In this document: piece by piece, positions 8,129 through 17,491 of the stretch
How positions within the stretch are numbered: the stretch's first letter is position 1
Layout of the letters: each line of letters begins with the position of its first letter
NCBI RefSeq assembly: GCF_014493765.1
Contig: NZ_JACTVJ010000004.1
Span: 558,001 to 622,000 of the forward strand
Direction: 5' to 3'
DNA: 64,000 nucleotides
Source: Streptomyces polyasparticus
GTDB lineage: Bacteria > Actinomycetota > Actinomycetes > Streptomycetales > Streptomycetaceae
Position numbers and translations under genes: made by a program
The notes under the pieces: model-generated
Database searches by the model: none
What the model was told of the DNA's origin: nothing
What the model saw: only the letters and a program-made list of their open reading frames with translations

Positions 8129-9870
8129 TTGCCTGCCTCCTTGCCGCCCGCGAGGGCCTTGTCACCGTGGCCGGAGGCGGCCAGCTGCTCCTGCTCCATC
8201 GCGACGATCTCCGGGTGGTGCAGATCGAACGCCGGGGATTCGGAGCGAATACGCGGCAGCGTGAGGAAGTTGTGCCGCGGCGGCGGGCAGGACGTGGCCC
8301 ACTCGAGCGAGCGGCCGTAGCCCCACGGGTCGTCGACCTCGACCTTCTTGCCGTACTTCGCCGTCTTCCAGACGTTGTACATGAACGGCAGGATCGACAT
8401 ACCGAGCAGGAAGGACGCGATCGTCGAGATCGTGTTCAGGGCGGTGAAGCCGTCGGCCGCGAGGTAGTCCGCGTAACGACGCGGCATGCCCTCGGCACCG
8501 AGCCAGTGCTGCACCAGGAACGTGCCGTGGAAGCCCACGAACAGCGTCCAGAAGGTGATCTTGCCGAGGCGCTCGTCGAGCATCTTGCCGGTGAACTTCG
8601 GCCACCAGAAGTGGAAGCCGGCGAACATCGCGAAGACGACGGTGCCGAACACCACGTAGTGGAAGTGCGCCACCACGAAGTACGAGTCCGAGACGTGGAA
8701 GTCCATCGGGGGCGAGGCCAGGATGACACCGGTCAGACCACCGAAGGTGAAGGTGATCAGGAAGCCGATGGTCCAGAGCATCGGGGTCTCGAAACTCAAG
8801 GACCCCTTCCACATCGTTCCGATCCAGTTGAAGAACTTCACGCCTGTTGGCACGGCGATCAAGAACGTCATGAAGGAGAAGAACGGCAGCAGCACACCGC
8901 CGGTGACGTACATGTGGTGCGCCCACACCGTCACGGACAGACCCGCGATCGCGATCGTCGCGCCGATCAGACCGATGTAACCGAACATCGGCTTGCGCGA
9001 GAAGACCGGGATGATCTCGGAAATGATGCCGAAGAACGGCAGGGCGATGATGTACACCTCTGGGTGTCCGAAGAACCAGAAGAGGTGTTGCCATAGCAGC
9101 GCGCCGCCGTTGGCCGCGTCGAAGATATGGGCACCGAACTTGCGGTCCGCCTCCAGGGCGAACAGCGCGGCCGCGAGCACCGGGAAGGCGAGCAGGACCA
9201 GAACACCGGTCAGCAGCACGTTCCAGGTGAAGATCGGCATACGGAACATCGTCATGCCGGGCGCGCGCATGCAGATGATGGTGGTGATGAAGTTGACCGA
9301 ACCGAGGATCGTGCCGAAGCCGGAGAAGGCCAGACCCATGATCCACATGTCGGCGCCGATGCCCGGCGAGCGGACGGCGTCCGACAGCGGGCTGTAGGCG
9401 AACCAGCCGAAGTCGGCCGCACCCTGCGGGGTGAGGAAGCCGCCGACGGCGATCAGCGAGCCGAACAGGTAGAGCCAGTAGGCGAACATGTTCAGCCGCG
9501 GGAACGCCACATCGGGAGCACCGATCTGCAGCGGCATGATCCAGTTCGCGAAGCCCGCGAACAGCGGCGTCGCGAACATCAGCAGCATGATCGTGCCGTG
9601 CATCGTGAACGCCTGGTTGAACTGCTCGTTCGACATGATCTGCGTGCCGGGACGGGCCAGTTCGGCGCGCATGAAGAGCGCCATCAGACCGCCGATGCAG
9701 AAGAACGCGAACGACGTGACCAGGTACAGCGTGCCGATCGTCTTGTGGTCGGTGGTGGTCAGCCACTTCACCACGACGTTGCCGGGCTGCCTGCGCCGGA
9801 CCGGGATCTCGTTCTCATACGAGTCGTCGGATTCGGCGGCACCCTTTGGTTGCTCGTTGAGGATGCTCAC
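8125..9870 (-). CDS. ctaD: Cytochrome c oxidase subunit I CtaD
   Basis: A 581-residue subunit I of the aa3 oxidase, the site of oxygen reduction and proton pumping. Twelve helices are expected. Visible cofactor motifs include [12 protein letters not shown] (haem a histidine), [13 protein letters not shown] (CuB histidine and the cross-linked tyrosine), [10 protein letters not shown] (the two further CuB histidines) and [13 protein letters not shown] (haem a3 and haem a ligands). The GTG start overlaps the ctaC stop by 4 bp and its own stop overlaps ctaF. The C-terminal cytoplasmic tail ends in a charged [15 protein letters not shown] stretch. Confidence 0.97.
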   Translation of the reverse strand: MSILNEQPKGAAESDDSYENEIPVRRRQPGNVVVKWLTTTDHKTIGTLYLVTSFAFFCIGGLMALFMRAELARPGTQIMSNEQFNQAFTMHGTIMLLMFATPLFAGFANWIMPLQIGAPDVAFPRLNMFAYWLYLFGSLIAVGGFLTPQGAADFGWFAYSPLSDAVRSPGIGADMWIMGLAFSGFGTILGSVNFITTIICMRAPGMTMFRMPIFTWNVLLTGVLVLLAFPVLAAALFALEADRKFGAHIFDAANGGALLWQHLFWFFGHPEVYIIALPFFGIISEIIPVFSRKPMFGYIGLIGATIAIAGLSVTVWAHHMYVTGGVLLPFFSFMTFLIAVPTGVKFFNWIGTMWKGSLSFETPMLWTIGFLITFTFGGLTGVILASPPMDFHVSDSYFVVAHFHYVVFGTVVFAMFAGFHFWWPKFTGKMLDERLGKITFWTLFVGFHGTFLVQHWLGAEGMPRRYADYLAADGFTALNTISTIASFLLGMSILPFMYNVWKTAKYGKKVEVDDPWGYGRSLEWATSCPPPRHNFLTLPRIRSESPAFDLHHPEIVAMEQEQLAASGHGDKALAGGKEAGK

Positions 9871-10826
9871 AGTTGGGTCTTCTCCGAGTTCCTGGCATTG
9901 TCCGTCTGCTCAATGCCGGCCGGGACGTACCCGGTCTGGCCCTTCTTCGCGAGCTCTTCCAGGTGCTCCTGGTACCGCTCGGGAGAAACGACCTTCACGT
10001 TGAACAGCATTCGGGAATGGTCGACGCCGCAGAGCTCGGCGCACTTGCCCATGAAGGTGCCCTCCTTGTTGGGGGTCACCTCGAAGACGTTGGTGTGGCC
10101 CGGGATGACGTCCTGCTTCATCAGGAACGGCACGACCCAGAAGGAGTGGATGACATCGCGCGAGGTCAGCACGAAGCGGACCTTCTCGCCCTTCGGCAGC
10201 CACAGGGTCGGACCCGGGTTGTTGTTCTGCGGGTTCCGGGTGCCCGGGGTACCGATGTCGTAGACACCGCCGGCGTTCGCGGGGAACGCCTCGCGGTACT
10301 TGTCCGGGATGTCCTTGAGGTTCTTGTCCGTCTTGGCGTCACCGGTGACACCGGGCACGTCCTCGACGTAGTTGAAGCCCCAGCTCCACTGGAAGCCGAC
10401 CACATTGATCGTGTGAGCAGGCTTCTCGGACTGAGCGAGAAGCTTCGTCTCGTCGCGTGCCGTGAAGTAGAAGAGCACCGAGACGATGATGAGCGGAACC
10501 ACCGTGTACAGCGCCTCGATGGGCATGTTGTACCGGGTCTGCGCAGGAACCTCGACCTTGGTGCGGCTGCGCCTGTGGAAGATGACACTCCACAGGATCA
10601 GGCCCCAGACGAGCACGCCGGTGGCGAGCGCGGCCGCCCATGAGCCCTGCCAGAGGGAGAGGATCCGAGGAGCCTCCTCCGTCACAGGGGTGGGCATTCC
10701 AAGGCGGGGGAAATCCTCGTAGGTGCAACCGGTAGCGGTTGCAAGAATGAGGCCCGCAGTCAGCACCTGCGGCAGCTTCCGCCGCATCGGGCGCCGCGAC
10801 GAGCGGTCGGAGCCGTTGGGACTCAC
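9867..10826 (-). CDS. ctaC: Cytochrome c oxidase subunit II CtaC
   Basis: A 319-residue lipoprotein subunit II that takes electrons from QcrC at a binuclear CuA centre outside the membrane. The signal peptide ends in a lipobox (ATATGC), two helices follow, and the CuA ligands lie in [12 protein letters not shown] with an upstream histidine in DVIHSFWVP-type context. The extracellular domain has an acidic and asparagine-rich insertion (about residues 165-205) typical of actinobacteria. I chose the GTG at 10826 because GGGAAGG lies about 7 nt upstream; a longer in-frame start exists but would spoil the signal peptide. It is the first gene of ctaCDF, with a dyad about 80 bp upstream. Confidence 0.95.
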   Translation of the reverse strand: MSPNGSDRSSRRPMRRKLPQVLTAGLILATATGCTYEDFPRLGMPTPVTEEAPRILSLWQGSWAAALATGVLVWGLILWSVIFHRRSRTKVEVPAQTRYNMPIEALYTVVPLIIVSVLFYFTARDETKLLAQSEKPAHTINVVGFQWSWGFNYVEDVPGVTGDAKTDKNLKDIPDKYREAFPANAGGVYDIGTPGTRNPQNNNPGPTLWLPKGEKVRFVLTSRDVIHSFWVVPFLMKQDVIPGHTNVFEVTPNKEGTFMGKCAELCGVDHSRMLFNVKVVSPERYQEHLEELAKKGQTGYVPAGIEQTDNARNSEKTQL

Positions 10827-11138
10827 GTAGCGCCTTCCCGAGAGTCTCGCCCGCTCGACCGGGCTCGTCCGTGATGCTTGGTCGGGCACCGGCCCGTGTA
10901 CGGGCAGGGGTTTGGATGTTTATGCGGACCAAACCCTACTGGACGCTATTTGGGGTCGCGCGGGGAGGGTGCCCAACGCGCCGAGGCACGACCCGAAGGG
11001 ATGGAAAACCGCCCTTGAACAGGCAACTGACGGTCCCTCGACTGATACCGACAGTAAGTCGGCGGACCCCTGGTCAGGCGCGGGGCTTGTGCAGCTGCAA
11101 CCCCTCGTACGGACGTGCGGCGCAGGTAGCGTGAGGAC
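10827..11138. promoter_or_regulatory. Divergent promoter region with 29-bp dyad (10908-10936)
   Basis: This gene-free stretch separates ctaC from the cysteine desulfurase gene. It holds an inverted repeat GGGTTTGG (10908-10915) and CCAAACCC (10929-10936) with a 13-nt AT-rich spacer, about 80 bp before ctaC: a candidate operator for the oxidase operon. At its right end TAGCGT (11127-11132) is a -10-like hexamer placed 6 nt before the GTG of the next gene, consistent with a leaderless transcript. Confidence 0.5.
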
Positions 11139-12518
11139 GTGCCGTACTTCGATGCCGCTACCTCCGCTCCCCTGCACCCCGTCGCCAAGCAGGCCCTGCT
11201 CGCCGCGCTCGACGAGGGCTGGGCCGACCCCGCCCGGCTCTACCGCGAGGGCCGCAGGGCCCGGCTGCTGCTCGACGCGGCACGGGAGGCGGCGGCCGAT
11301 GCGGTGGGCTGCCGGCCGGACGAGCTGGTGTTCACGGCCTCCGGTACGCAGGCGCTGCACACCGGGATGGCGGGGGTCCTTGCCGGACGGCGGCGCGCCG
11401 GGCGTCACTTGATCGTGTCCGCGGTGGAGCATTCCGCGGTGCTCCATTCGGCCGCCGTCCATGAGGGGCAGGGCGGTTCGGTGACGGAGATTCCCGTGGA
11501 CCGCGGCGGTCGGGTCGACGCCTCCTTGTTCGTACGGGCGTTGCGCGAGGACACCGCCCTAGCGTGTCTGCAGTCCGCCAATCACGAGGTGGGGACGGTG
11601 CAGCCGGTCGCCGAGATCGCCGAGGTCTGCCGGGCCACGGGGGTGCCGCTGCTCGTGGACGCCGCCCAGTCCCTCGCCTGGGGTCCGGTGGAGGGCGACT
11701 GGTCGGTCCTGGCCGGCAGTGCGCACAAATGGGGCGGTCCCGCGGGTGTCGGTCTCCTGGCCGTACGCAAGGGAGTGCGCTTCTCCGTACAAGGTCCGGT
11801 GGACGAGCGGGAGTCGGGGCGCGCGCCCGGGTTCGAGAACCTGCCGGCGATCGTGGCGGCGGCGGCCTCGCTGCGGGCGGTGCGTACGGAGGCCGCTCAA
11901 GAGGCGGTGCGGCTACGGGAGTTGACGGCGCTGATCCGGGCGCGGGTGCCGGAGCTGGTGGCGGATGTGGAGGTCGTGGGCGATCCCGAGCGGCGGCTGC
12001 CCCATATCGTCACGTTCTCCTGCCTCTATGTCGACGGCGAGTCGCTCCTTCACGAGCTGGACCGTGCCGGGTTCTCGGTGTCGTCCGGCTCGTCGTGCAC
12101 GAGCTCCACGCTGACGCCGAGCCATGTGCTCAAGGCGATGGGGGTGCTGAGCGAGGGCAATGTGCGCATCTCGCTGCCGCCGGGGACTTCGGGCGAGGAC
12201 GTGGAGCGGTTTCTCGCGGTGCTGCCCGGCGCGGTCGCTTCCGTACGGGAGAAGCTCGGGGCGCCCGTCGGGCCGGCGGCGTCACCGGGGCTGAAGGAGC
12301 TGGTGCTCGACACGCTCGGGAAGCGGTGTCCGCTGCCGGTGATCGAGCTGGCAAAGGCGATCGGGCAGGTGGCGGTCGGCGGCACCGTGACCGTGCTCTC
12401 GGACGACGAGGTGGCCGAGCTGGACATCCGCGCGTGGTGCCATCTGCGCGGCCAGGAGTACGTGGGCGAGGAGCCGGCGGAACGAGGCTGGGCCTACGTG
12501 GTCCGCCGGCTCGTCTGA
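11139..12518 (+). CDS. Cysteine desulfurase fused to a TusA-like sulfur carrier
   Basis: A 459-residue two-domain protein. Residues about 1-365 are a PLP-dependent class V cysteine desulfurase: the PLP lysine is K197 in GSAHKWGGP and the persulfide cysteine C320 lies in SSGSSCTSS. Residues about 385-459 are a TusA/SirA fold with the sulfur-accepting C397 in LGKRCPLPV. In most bacteria these are separate proteins, so the fusion suggests direct transfer of persulfide sulfur within one chain, to tRNA thiolation or another acceptor. It is not in a suf or isc operon, although the ErpA-type carrier lies 3 kb away. The GTG start has a -10-like TAGCGT just upstream and no Shine-Dalgarno sequence. Confidence 0.9.
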   Translation: MPYFDAATSAPLHPVAKQALLAALDEGWADPARLYREGRRARLLLDAAREAAADAVGCRPDELVFTASGTQALHTGMAGVLAGRRRAGRHLIVSAVEHSAVLHSAAVHEGQGGSVTEIPVDRGGRVDASLFVRALREDTALACLQSANHEVGTVQPVAEIAEVCRATGVPLLVDAAQSLAWGPVEGDWSVLAGSAHKWGGPAGVGLLAVRKGVRFSVQGPVDERESGRAPGFENLPAIVAAAASLRAVRTEAAQEAVRLRELTALIRARVPELVADVEVVGDPERRLPHIVTFSCLYVDGESLLHELDRAGFSVSSGSSCTSSTLTPSHVLKAMGVLSEGNVRISLPPGTSGEDVERFLAVLPGAVASVREKLGAPVGPAASPGLKELVLDTLGKRCPLPVIELAKAIGQVAVGGTVTVLSDDEVAELDIRAWCHLRGQEYVGEEPAERGWAYVVRRLV

Positions 12519-12527
12519 AACCCGTCC

Positions 12528-13502
12528 TTACGCGAGGTGCTCCTTGACCTCGGCGGCCGCGTCGAAGCCGTACGCCTTGGTGAAGCGGTCCATGAAGTGG
12601 GCGCGGCGCAGCGTGTACTCCTGGGTGCCGAGCGTCTCGATCACCAGGGTCGCGAGCATGCAGCCGATCTGGGCGGCGCGCTCGTGCGAGACGCCCCAGG
12701 ACAGACCGGACAGGAAGCCGGCGCGGAACGCGTCGCCGACGCCGGTCGGGTCGACCTTGGCGTCCTCCTCCGGGCAGCCGACCTCGATGGGCTGGTCGCC
12801 GACGCGCTCGATGCGCACGCCGCGCGAGCCGAGCGTGGTGACGCGGTGGCCGACGCGGCCGAGGATCTCCTCGTCGCTCCAGCCGGTCTTGGACTCGATC
12901 AGACCCTTCTCGTACTCGTTGGAGAAGAGGTACGTGGCGCCGTCGAGCAGGGTGCGGATCTCGTCGCCGTTCATCCGCGCGATCTGCTGCGAGAAGTCGG
13001 CGGCGAAGGGGATCTCGCGGGAACGGCACTCCTCGGTGTGGCGGAGCATCGCCTCCGGGTCGTCCGCGCCGATCAGGACCAGGTCGAGGCCGCCGACGCG
13101 GTCGGCGACGGTCTTCAGCTCGATCAGCCGGGCCTCGCTCATCGCGCCCGTGTAGAAGGAGCCGATCTGGTTGTGGTCCTTGTCCGTGGTGCACACGAAA
13201 CGGGCCGTGTGCAGGGTCTCGGAGATACGGACCGATGCGGTGTCGACGCCGTTCCGGTCGAGCCACGCGCGGTACTCGTCGAAGTCGGAGCCCGCGGCGC
13301 CGACGAGGATCGGGGCGGTGCCGAGCTGTCCCATGCCGAAGCAGATGTTCGCTCCGACGCCTCCCCGGCGGACGTCGAGGTTGTCGACGAGGAACGAGAG
13401 GGAGACCGTGTGCAGCTGGTCCGCGACCAACTGGTCGGCGAAACGGCCGGGGAAGGTCATCAGGTGGTCGGTGGCGATGGAGCCGGTGACTGCGATACGC
13501 AC
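12528..13502 (-). CDS. PfkB-family carbohydrate/nucleoside kinase
   Basis: A 324-residue kinase of the ribokinase/adenosine kinase superfamily. The N-terminal GGVGANI segment and the C-terminal anion-hole motif DPTGVGDAFRAGF, with its catalytic aspartate, are intact. The sequence most resembles actinobacterial proteins annotated as adenosine or carbohydrate kinases; the substrate cannot be fixed from sequence. The GTG at 13502 is preceded by AGGAG about 10 nt upstream. It converges on the desulfurase-TusA gene with only 9 bp between the stop codons and no hairpin there, so the two transcripts probably overlap at their ends. Confidence 0.85.
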   Translation of the reverse strand: MRIAVTGSIATDHLMTFPGRFADQLVADQLHTVSLSFLVDNLDVRRGGVGANICFGMGQLGTAPILVGAAGSDFDEYRAWLDRNGVDTASVRISETLHTARFVCTTDKDHNQIGSFYTGAMSEARLIELKTVADRVGGLDLVLIGADDPEAMLRHTEECRSREIPFAADFSQQIARMNGDEIRTLLDGATYLFSNEYEKGLIESKTGWSDEEILGRVGHRVTTLGSRGVRIERVGDQPIEVGCPEEDAKVDPTGVGDAFRAGFLSGLSWGVSHERAAQIGCMLATLVIETLGTQEYTLRRAHFMDRFTKAYGFDAAAEVKEHLA

Positions 13503-13668
13503 GACGTTGAGTCTCCTGCGCGTGGGCTGGGGTTGACACCTCACGCTACCGGGAAGTCCCCGTATCTCTGAACCGATCGACCGGAGAAGCTCCTGCCTGC
13601 GAAGACTTGCCGAAATTACCGGAAAGTAGGGGTTTTTCTGGTGGGCCCGCCGTGCGTACGGTGCGGAT

Positions 13669-13881
13669 ATGTCGAAGCACACGGCGCCCGCGCCGCTCCT
13701 CCCCGCCTCCCAGGACTTCACGCTGCAGCAGCTGCAGGGGGACTGCGCCCGGATGGTGCCGCACTGGGCAGCGCCCCAGGCCTCCCTCGCCTCTCCCGTG
13801 CCGCCCTCGCGGATCCATGGGATCGTCGTGCCACCGGCGTCCGCGCGGATGCTGGACGCGATGTCCGATTACGGGGACTGA
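13669..13881 (+). CDS. Small conserved hypothetical protein
   Basis: A 70-residue proline- and alanine-rich cytoplasmic protein with no motif I recognise. The codon bias is typical of real genes here. There is no Shine-Dalgarno sequence, but TACGGT (13657-13662) sits exactly 6 nt before the ATG, so a leaderless mRNA is likely. I recall similar short proteins at this place in other Streptomyces, but cannot assign a function. Confidence 0.65.
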   Translation: MSKHTAPAPLLPASQDFTLQQLQGDCARMVPHWAAPQASLASPVPPSRIHGIVVPPASARMLDAMSDYGD

Positions 13882-14004
13882 GCGCCCGGTCCGGTTGTCC
13901 GCCAGGGAACCGAACACTCCCTCGGGCCGTCCCACTGTCGATCCCCCCTTGTGGGGAGTCGGCATACGGTTCGGGATGCCCGGCCCTGGTGAAGGAGTTA
14001 CGTC

Positions 14005-15474
14005 GTGAGCACCGATGGCATAAGTGAGGAATCCGGCAGGCGGACGTCGCGCCTGGTGGTGGCCTCGGTCGCGGCGGCCGTGCTGCTCGCGGGCGGTGGC
14101 GGTGCGTATCTGGCGGCCAGTTCGTCCGAGGGCTCGCGTGGTGATGCCGGTGCGCCCGGCGGTGACGGCACTCCTCCCCCGCTGACCCTCGACGGCTATA
14201 CGCCGGGCATCGCCCCGGGTGAGCCGGCGCCGGGCGGTGTGCGGTTCACCGCCGAGGGCGAGCTGCCGAAGGCGCCGGAGTCCGTGCCCGTGTACCGGGC
14301 TTCGGGCGAGGTGTCGAAGGAACAGGTGGCGGCGCTGGCCGACGCGTTGAAGGTGCCCGGCGAGGTGACCTCGCAGGGTGCCGAGTGGCGGGTCGGCACG
14401 GGCAAGAACGCTCCGCTGCTCACGGTGATCAAGCAGGCGCCGGGCACCTGGACGTATGCGCCGCTGGTGAACGACCCCGAGACCTGCCCCCGCGAGGGCG
14501 GCTGCGACAAGCCCATCGGGTCGTCCGGGCTCAGCGGGCTGCCGTCGGTCGACGAGAAGACGGCGAAGGCAGCGGCCGCTCCCGTGCTCAAGGCGATCGG
14601 GCAGGACGACGCGAAGCTGGACGCGCGGCAGACGATGGGTCCGGTACGGGTGGTCAACGCCGATCCGGTCGTGGGCGGGCTGCCCACGTACGGGATCTCG
14701 ACCGGCATCCAGGTCGGGCCCGACGGTGAAGTAGCCGGTGCGAGCGGGCAGTTGGCGAAGCCGGTCAAGGGTGACGCGTATCCCGTGATCAGTGCCGAGG
14801 CCGCGCTGAAACAGCTCAACGCGGCACCGGCGGGTGTGGCACCCGGGAACATCGGAGGCTGCGCCAGCGCCGTACCGCATGAGGACGATCTCACCGTCGG
14901 CGAGCCGCAGCAGCCGTGCGATCCGGGCGCGCAGCCGAAGCCGCCCAAGCCGCAGCAGGTGACGGTGGGGTCCGCGGTGCTCGGGCTTGCCGCGTATCAC
15001 GAGAAGGGGCGGCAGGTGCTCGTCCCGTCCTGGCTGTTCTCCGTGGCGCAGGCGGGTGCGGAGCCGGTGACCGTGACGCATCCGGCGGTCGAGAAGCGGT
15101 TCCTGCACTCCCCCGCGCCGGTGTCACCCGAGGAGCCGACGGGCACGGAGGCGCCGGCGACTCCGGAGCCGGAGCCTGAGCCGGACAAGCCCTCGGACGG
15201 GGCCACGCAGCCGCGGAGCGTGCGGGTCGAGTCGTACAGCGCATCGGACCGGACGCTGACGGTGCACTTCTGGGGCGGCGTCTGCAGTGACTACTCCGCC
15301 TCGGCGAAGGAGAGCGGCGGCAAGGTCGAGGTGACCGTGACCGAGACGCCGCAGGAGCCGGGCAAGTACTGCATCATGATCGCCAAGGAGCTCAAGGAGA
15401 CCGTGCAGCTGGAGAAGCCGCTCGGCGGGCGCGAGGTGGTCGGGACCGACGGCGCGCGGATTCCGGCGAAGTAG
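14005..15474 (+). CDS. Membrane-anchored secreted protein of unknown function
   Basis: A 489-residue protein with a short cytoplasmic tail, one membrane segment (about residues 16-37, VVASVAAAVLLAGGGGAYLAA) and a large external domain. The exterior carries four cysteines in two pairs (CPREGGC and a GGCAS...QQPC pair), suggesting disulfides, followed by a Pro/Glu-rich linker (about 370-400) and a small beta-rich C-terminal module. No catalytic motif is recognisable. GAAGGAG lies 6-7 nt before the GTG start. A perfect hairpin follows the stop codon. Confidence 0.8.
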   Translation: MSTDGISEESGRRTSRLVVASVAAAVLLAGGGGAYLAASSSEGSRGDAGAPGGDGTPPPLTLDGYTPGIAPGEPAPGGVRFTAEGELPKAPESVPVYRASGEVSKEQVAALADALKVPGEVTSQGAEWRVGTGKNAPLLTVIKQAPGTWTYAPLVNDPETCPREGGCDKPIGSSGLSGLPSVDEKTAKAAAAPVLKAIGQDDAKLDARQTMGPVRVVNADPVVGGLPTYGISTGIQVGPDGEVAGASGQLAKPVKGDAYPVISAEAALKQLNAAPAGVAPGNIGGCASAVPHEDDLTVGEPQQPCDPGAQPKPPKPQQVTVGSAVLGLAAYHEKGRQVLVPSWLFSVAQAGAEPVTVTHPAVEKRFLHSPAPVSPEEPTGTEAPATPEPEPEPDKPSDGATQPRSVRVESYSASDRTLTVHFWGGVCSDYSASAKESGGKVEVTVTETPQEPGKYCIMIAKELKETVQLEKPLGGREVVGTDGARIPAK

Positions 15475-15496
15475 TTCCCGGGCCTGGTCTTCGGAT

Positions 15497-15542
15497 ACGC
15501 GAAGGGCGGCATCCCGTACGTACGGGATGCCGCCCTTCGCGT
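15497..15542. terminator. 46-bp perfect palindromic terminator
   Basis: The two 23-bp arms (15497-15519 and 15520-15542) are exactly complementary, the left beginning ACGCGAAGGGCGGC. It sits between the convergent membrane-protein gene and the HesB gene and can stop both. Confidence 0.9.
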
Positions 15543-15561
15543 TGCTGCTGGGGGTTCAGGA

Positions 15562-15918
15562 TTAGCTGAACGAGTCGCCGCAGGCGCAGGAGCCCGTGGC
15601 GTTGGGGTTGTCGATCGTGAAGCCCTGCTTCTCGATGGTGTCGACGAAGTCGATCGAGGCGCCGCCCAGGTACGGGGCGCTCATGCGGTCGGTGACGACC
15701 TTCACGCCGTCGAAGTCCTTGACGACATCGCCGTCGAGGGAACGCTCGTCGAAGAACAGCTGGTAGCGCAGACCGGAGCAGCCACCGGGCTGGACCGCGA
15801 CACGCAGCGCCAGGTCATCACGGCCTTCCTGGTCGAGCAGAGCCTTGACCTTGGAGGCGGCGGCGTCGGACAGGAGAATGCCGTCGCTCACGGTGGTCTT
15901 CTCGTCCTGAACGGACAT
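15562..15918 (-). CDS. erpA: A-type iron-sulfur carrier (ErpA/HesB/IscA family)
   Basis: A 118-residue cytoplasmic protein that carries and delivers Fe-S clusters. The three conserved cysteines are present: C47 in GGCSG and C111/C113 in SCACG at the C-terminus. The length and the C-terminal CxCGxSF ending match the ErpA/HesB family. GGGAGAG lies 7 nt before the ATG. It is divergent from nadA, whose product needs a 4Fe-4S cluster, and it may serve NadA and the Rieske protein; that partnership is inferred from position only. The erpA symbol is by family resemblance. Confidence 0.9.
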   Translation of the reverse strand: MSVQDEKTTVSDGILLSDAAASKVKALLDQEGRDDLALRVAVQPGGCSGLRYQLFFDERSLDGDVVKDFDGVKVVTDRMSAPYLGGASIDFVDTIEKQGFTIDNPNATGSCACGDSFS

Positions 15919-16231
15919 CTACATCTCTCCCGGGTAGTACGGAGACTGCTTCCGCTTCGGCCAACCCCGGTGGGCGCCGAATCATTCCCCGCCCGAGGGG
16001 CGGATTTCCGGCGTGCGGCCGCGCGTGTCTCTTCATGCTCGCACACCGGGCGGGTGCGGGGCACGGGTCGGTCCGGAGGCCGGTCCCCGGGACATGAGGG
16101 GAATGCGTCACATCGACGACATCAGGCATCGTCAATCTGACGTGAAGCGGTTATGATAGATAGCGTCAATTCGACGAAAAGCAGGCCCGGACGGTGGGCT
16201 CTGCCCGCCGGAAGAAGAAAGGGTGCGTGAC
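15919..16231 (+). promoter_or_regulatory. nadA control region with twin 13-bp operators
   Basis: Gene-free stretch between erpA and nadA. CGTCAATCTGACG (16130-16142) and CGTCAATTCGACG (16164-16176) are two copies of CGTCAATnnGACG, 34 bp apart. They overlap a plausible promoter: -35 CTGACG (16137-16142), an 18-bp spacer and -10 TAGCGT (16161-16166). A repressor bound here would block RNA polymerase. The layout suits control by an NAD-sensing repressor of the NrtR kind; that identification is inference. Confidence 0.6.
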
Positions 16232-17422
16232 GTGACCACGGCCCAGGACCTTGCCCACAGCTTTGAGCCGCAGCCGACTCCGCTCGCCCTGCTGCTGCTC
16301 GGCCGCGAAGCCGACCCCAAGAGCGAGCGCGGTGTGGACTGCCCCGGCGACCTGCCCTCCCCGTCCGACCCGGACCTGGTCGAGCGTGCGCGCGTCGCCA
16401 AGGAGAAGCTCGGCGACAAGGTGTTCGTGCTCGGGCACCACTACCAGCGCGACGAGGTCATCCAGTTCGCCGATGTCACCGGTGACTCCTTCAAGCTCGC
16501 GCGTGACGCCGCGGCCAAGCCGGAGGCCGAGTACATCGTGTTCTGCGGTGTGCACTTCATGGCCGAGTCCGCCGACATCCTGACCGGCGACGACCAGAAG
16601 GTCGTGCTTCCCGACCTCGCCGCGGGCTGCTCGATGGCCGACATGGCCACCGCCGAGCAGGTCGCCGAGTGCTGGGACGTGCTGACCGAGGCCGGTATAG
16701 CCGAGCAGGTCGTGCCGGTCAGCTACATGAACTCCTCCGCCGACATCAAGGCCTTCACCGGCAAGCACGGCGGCACCATCTGCACCTCGTCCAACGCGAA
16801 GAAGGCCCTCGACTGGGCCTTCGAGCAGGGCGAGAAGGTGCTCTTCCTGCCGGACCAGCACCTCGGCCGCAACACTGCCGTACGCGACATGGGGATGTCC
16901 CTCGACGACTGTGTCGTCTACAACCCGCACAAGCCGAACGGCGGCCTGACCGCCGAAGAGCTGCGCGAGGCCAAGATGATCCTGTGGCGCGGGCACTGCT
17001 CGGTGCACGGCCGCTTCAGCCTCGACAGCGTGAACGACGTGCGCGAGCGCATCCCGGGCGTCAACGTCCTGGTGCACCCCGAGTGCAAGCACGAGGTCGT
17101 GGCCGCCGCGGACTTCGTGGGTTCGACGGAGTACATCATCAAGACCCTGGAGGCGGCGCCCGCCGGCTCCAAGTGGGCCATCGGCACCGAGCTCAACCTG
17201 GTGCGCCGCCTCGCCAACCGCTTCGCGGCCGAGGACAAGGAAGTGGTCTTCCTCGACAAGACGGTCTGCTTCTGCTCGACCATGAACCGGATCGACCTGC
17301 CGCACCTCGTCTGGGCGCTCGAGTCCCTCGCGGACGGCAAGCTCGTCAACCGGATCCAGGTCGACAAGGAGACGGAGAGCTTCGCGAAGCTCGCGCTCGA
17401 GCGGATGCTCGCGCTGCCGTAG
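16232..17422 (+). CDS. nadA: Quinolinate synthase NadA
   Basis: A 396-residue 4Fe-4S enzyme that condenses iminoaspartate with dihydroxyacetone phosphate to give quinolinate, the precursor of NAD. GHHYQRDEV, the cluster-ligand region around C105 (VFCGVHFMAES), NPHKPNGG, HPECKHEVV and the C-terminal TVCFCSTMN motif are intact. The N-terminal 45 residues extend past the core domain, as in other actinobacterial NadA proteins. I prefer the GTG at 16232 because AAAGGG lies 8 nt upstream; another in-frame GTG at 16223 is possible. No nadB or nadC lies next to it. Confidence 0.95.
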   Translation: MTTAQDLAHSFEPQPTPLALLLLGREADPKSERGVDCPGDLPSPSDPDLVERARVAKEKLGDKVFVLGHHYQRDEVIQFADVTGDSFKLARDAAAKPEAEYIVFCGVHFMAESADILTGDDQKVVLPDLAAGCSMADMATAEQVAECWDVLTEAGIAEQVVPVSYMNSSADIKAFTGKHGGTICTSSNAKKALDWAFEQGEKVLFLPDQHLGRNTAVRDMGMSLDDCVVYNPHKPNGGLTAEELREAKMILWRGHCSVHGRFSLDSVNDVRERIPGVNVLVHPECKHEVVAAADFVGSTEYIIKTLEAAPAGSKWAIGTELNLVRRLANRFAAEDKEVVFLDKTVCFCSTMNRIDLPHLVWALESLADGKLVNRIQVDKETESFAKLALERMLALP

Positions 17423-17444
17423 CCGTTTCCGTCCCGCACGCGCG

Positions 17445-17476
17445 AAGGGCGCCCCGCAGATCTGCGGGGCGCCCTT
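17445..17476. terminator. 32-bp perfect palindromic terminator
   Basis: Arms 17445-17460 and 17461-17476 (left arm AAGGGCGCCCCGCAGA) are exact complements. It lies between nadA and the convergent exporter gene. Confidence 0.88.
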
Positions 17477-17491
17477 GCTATGTCGTACGGA

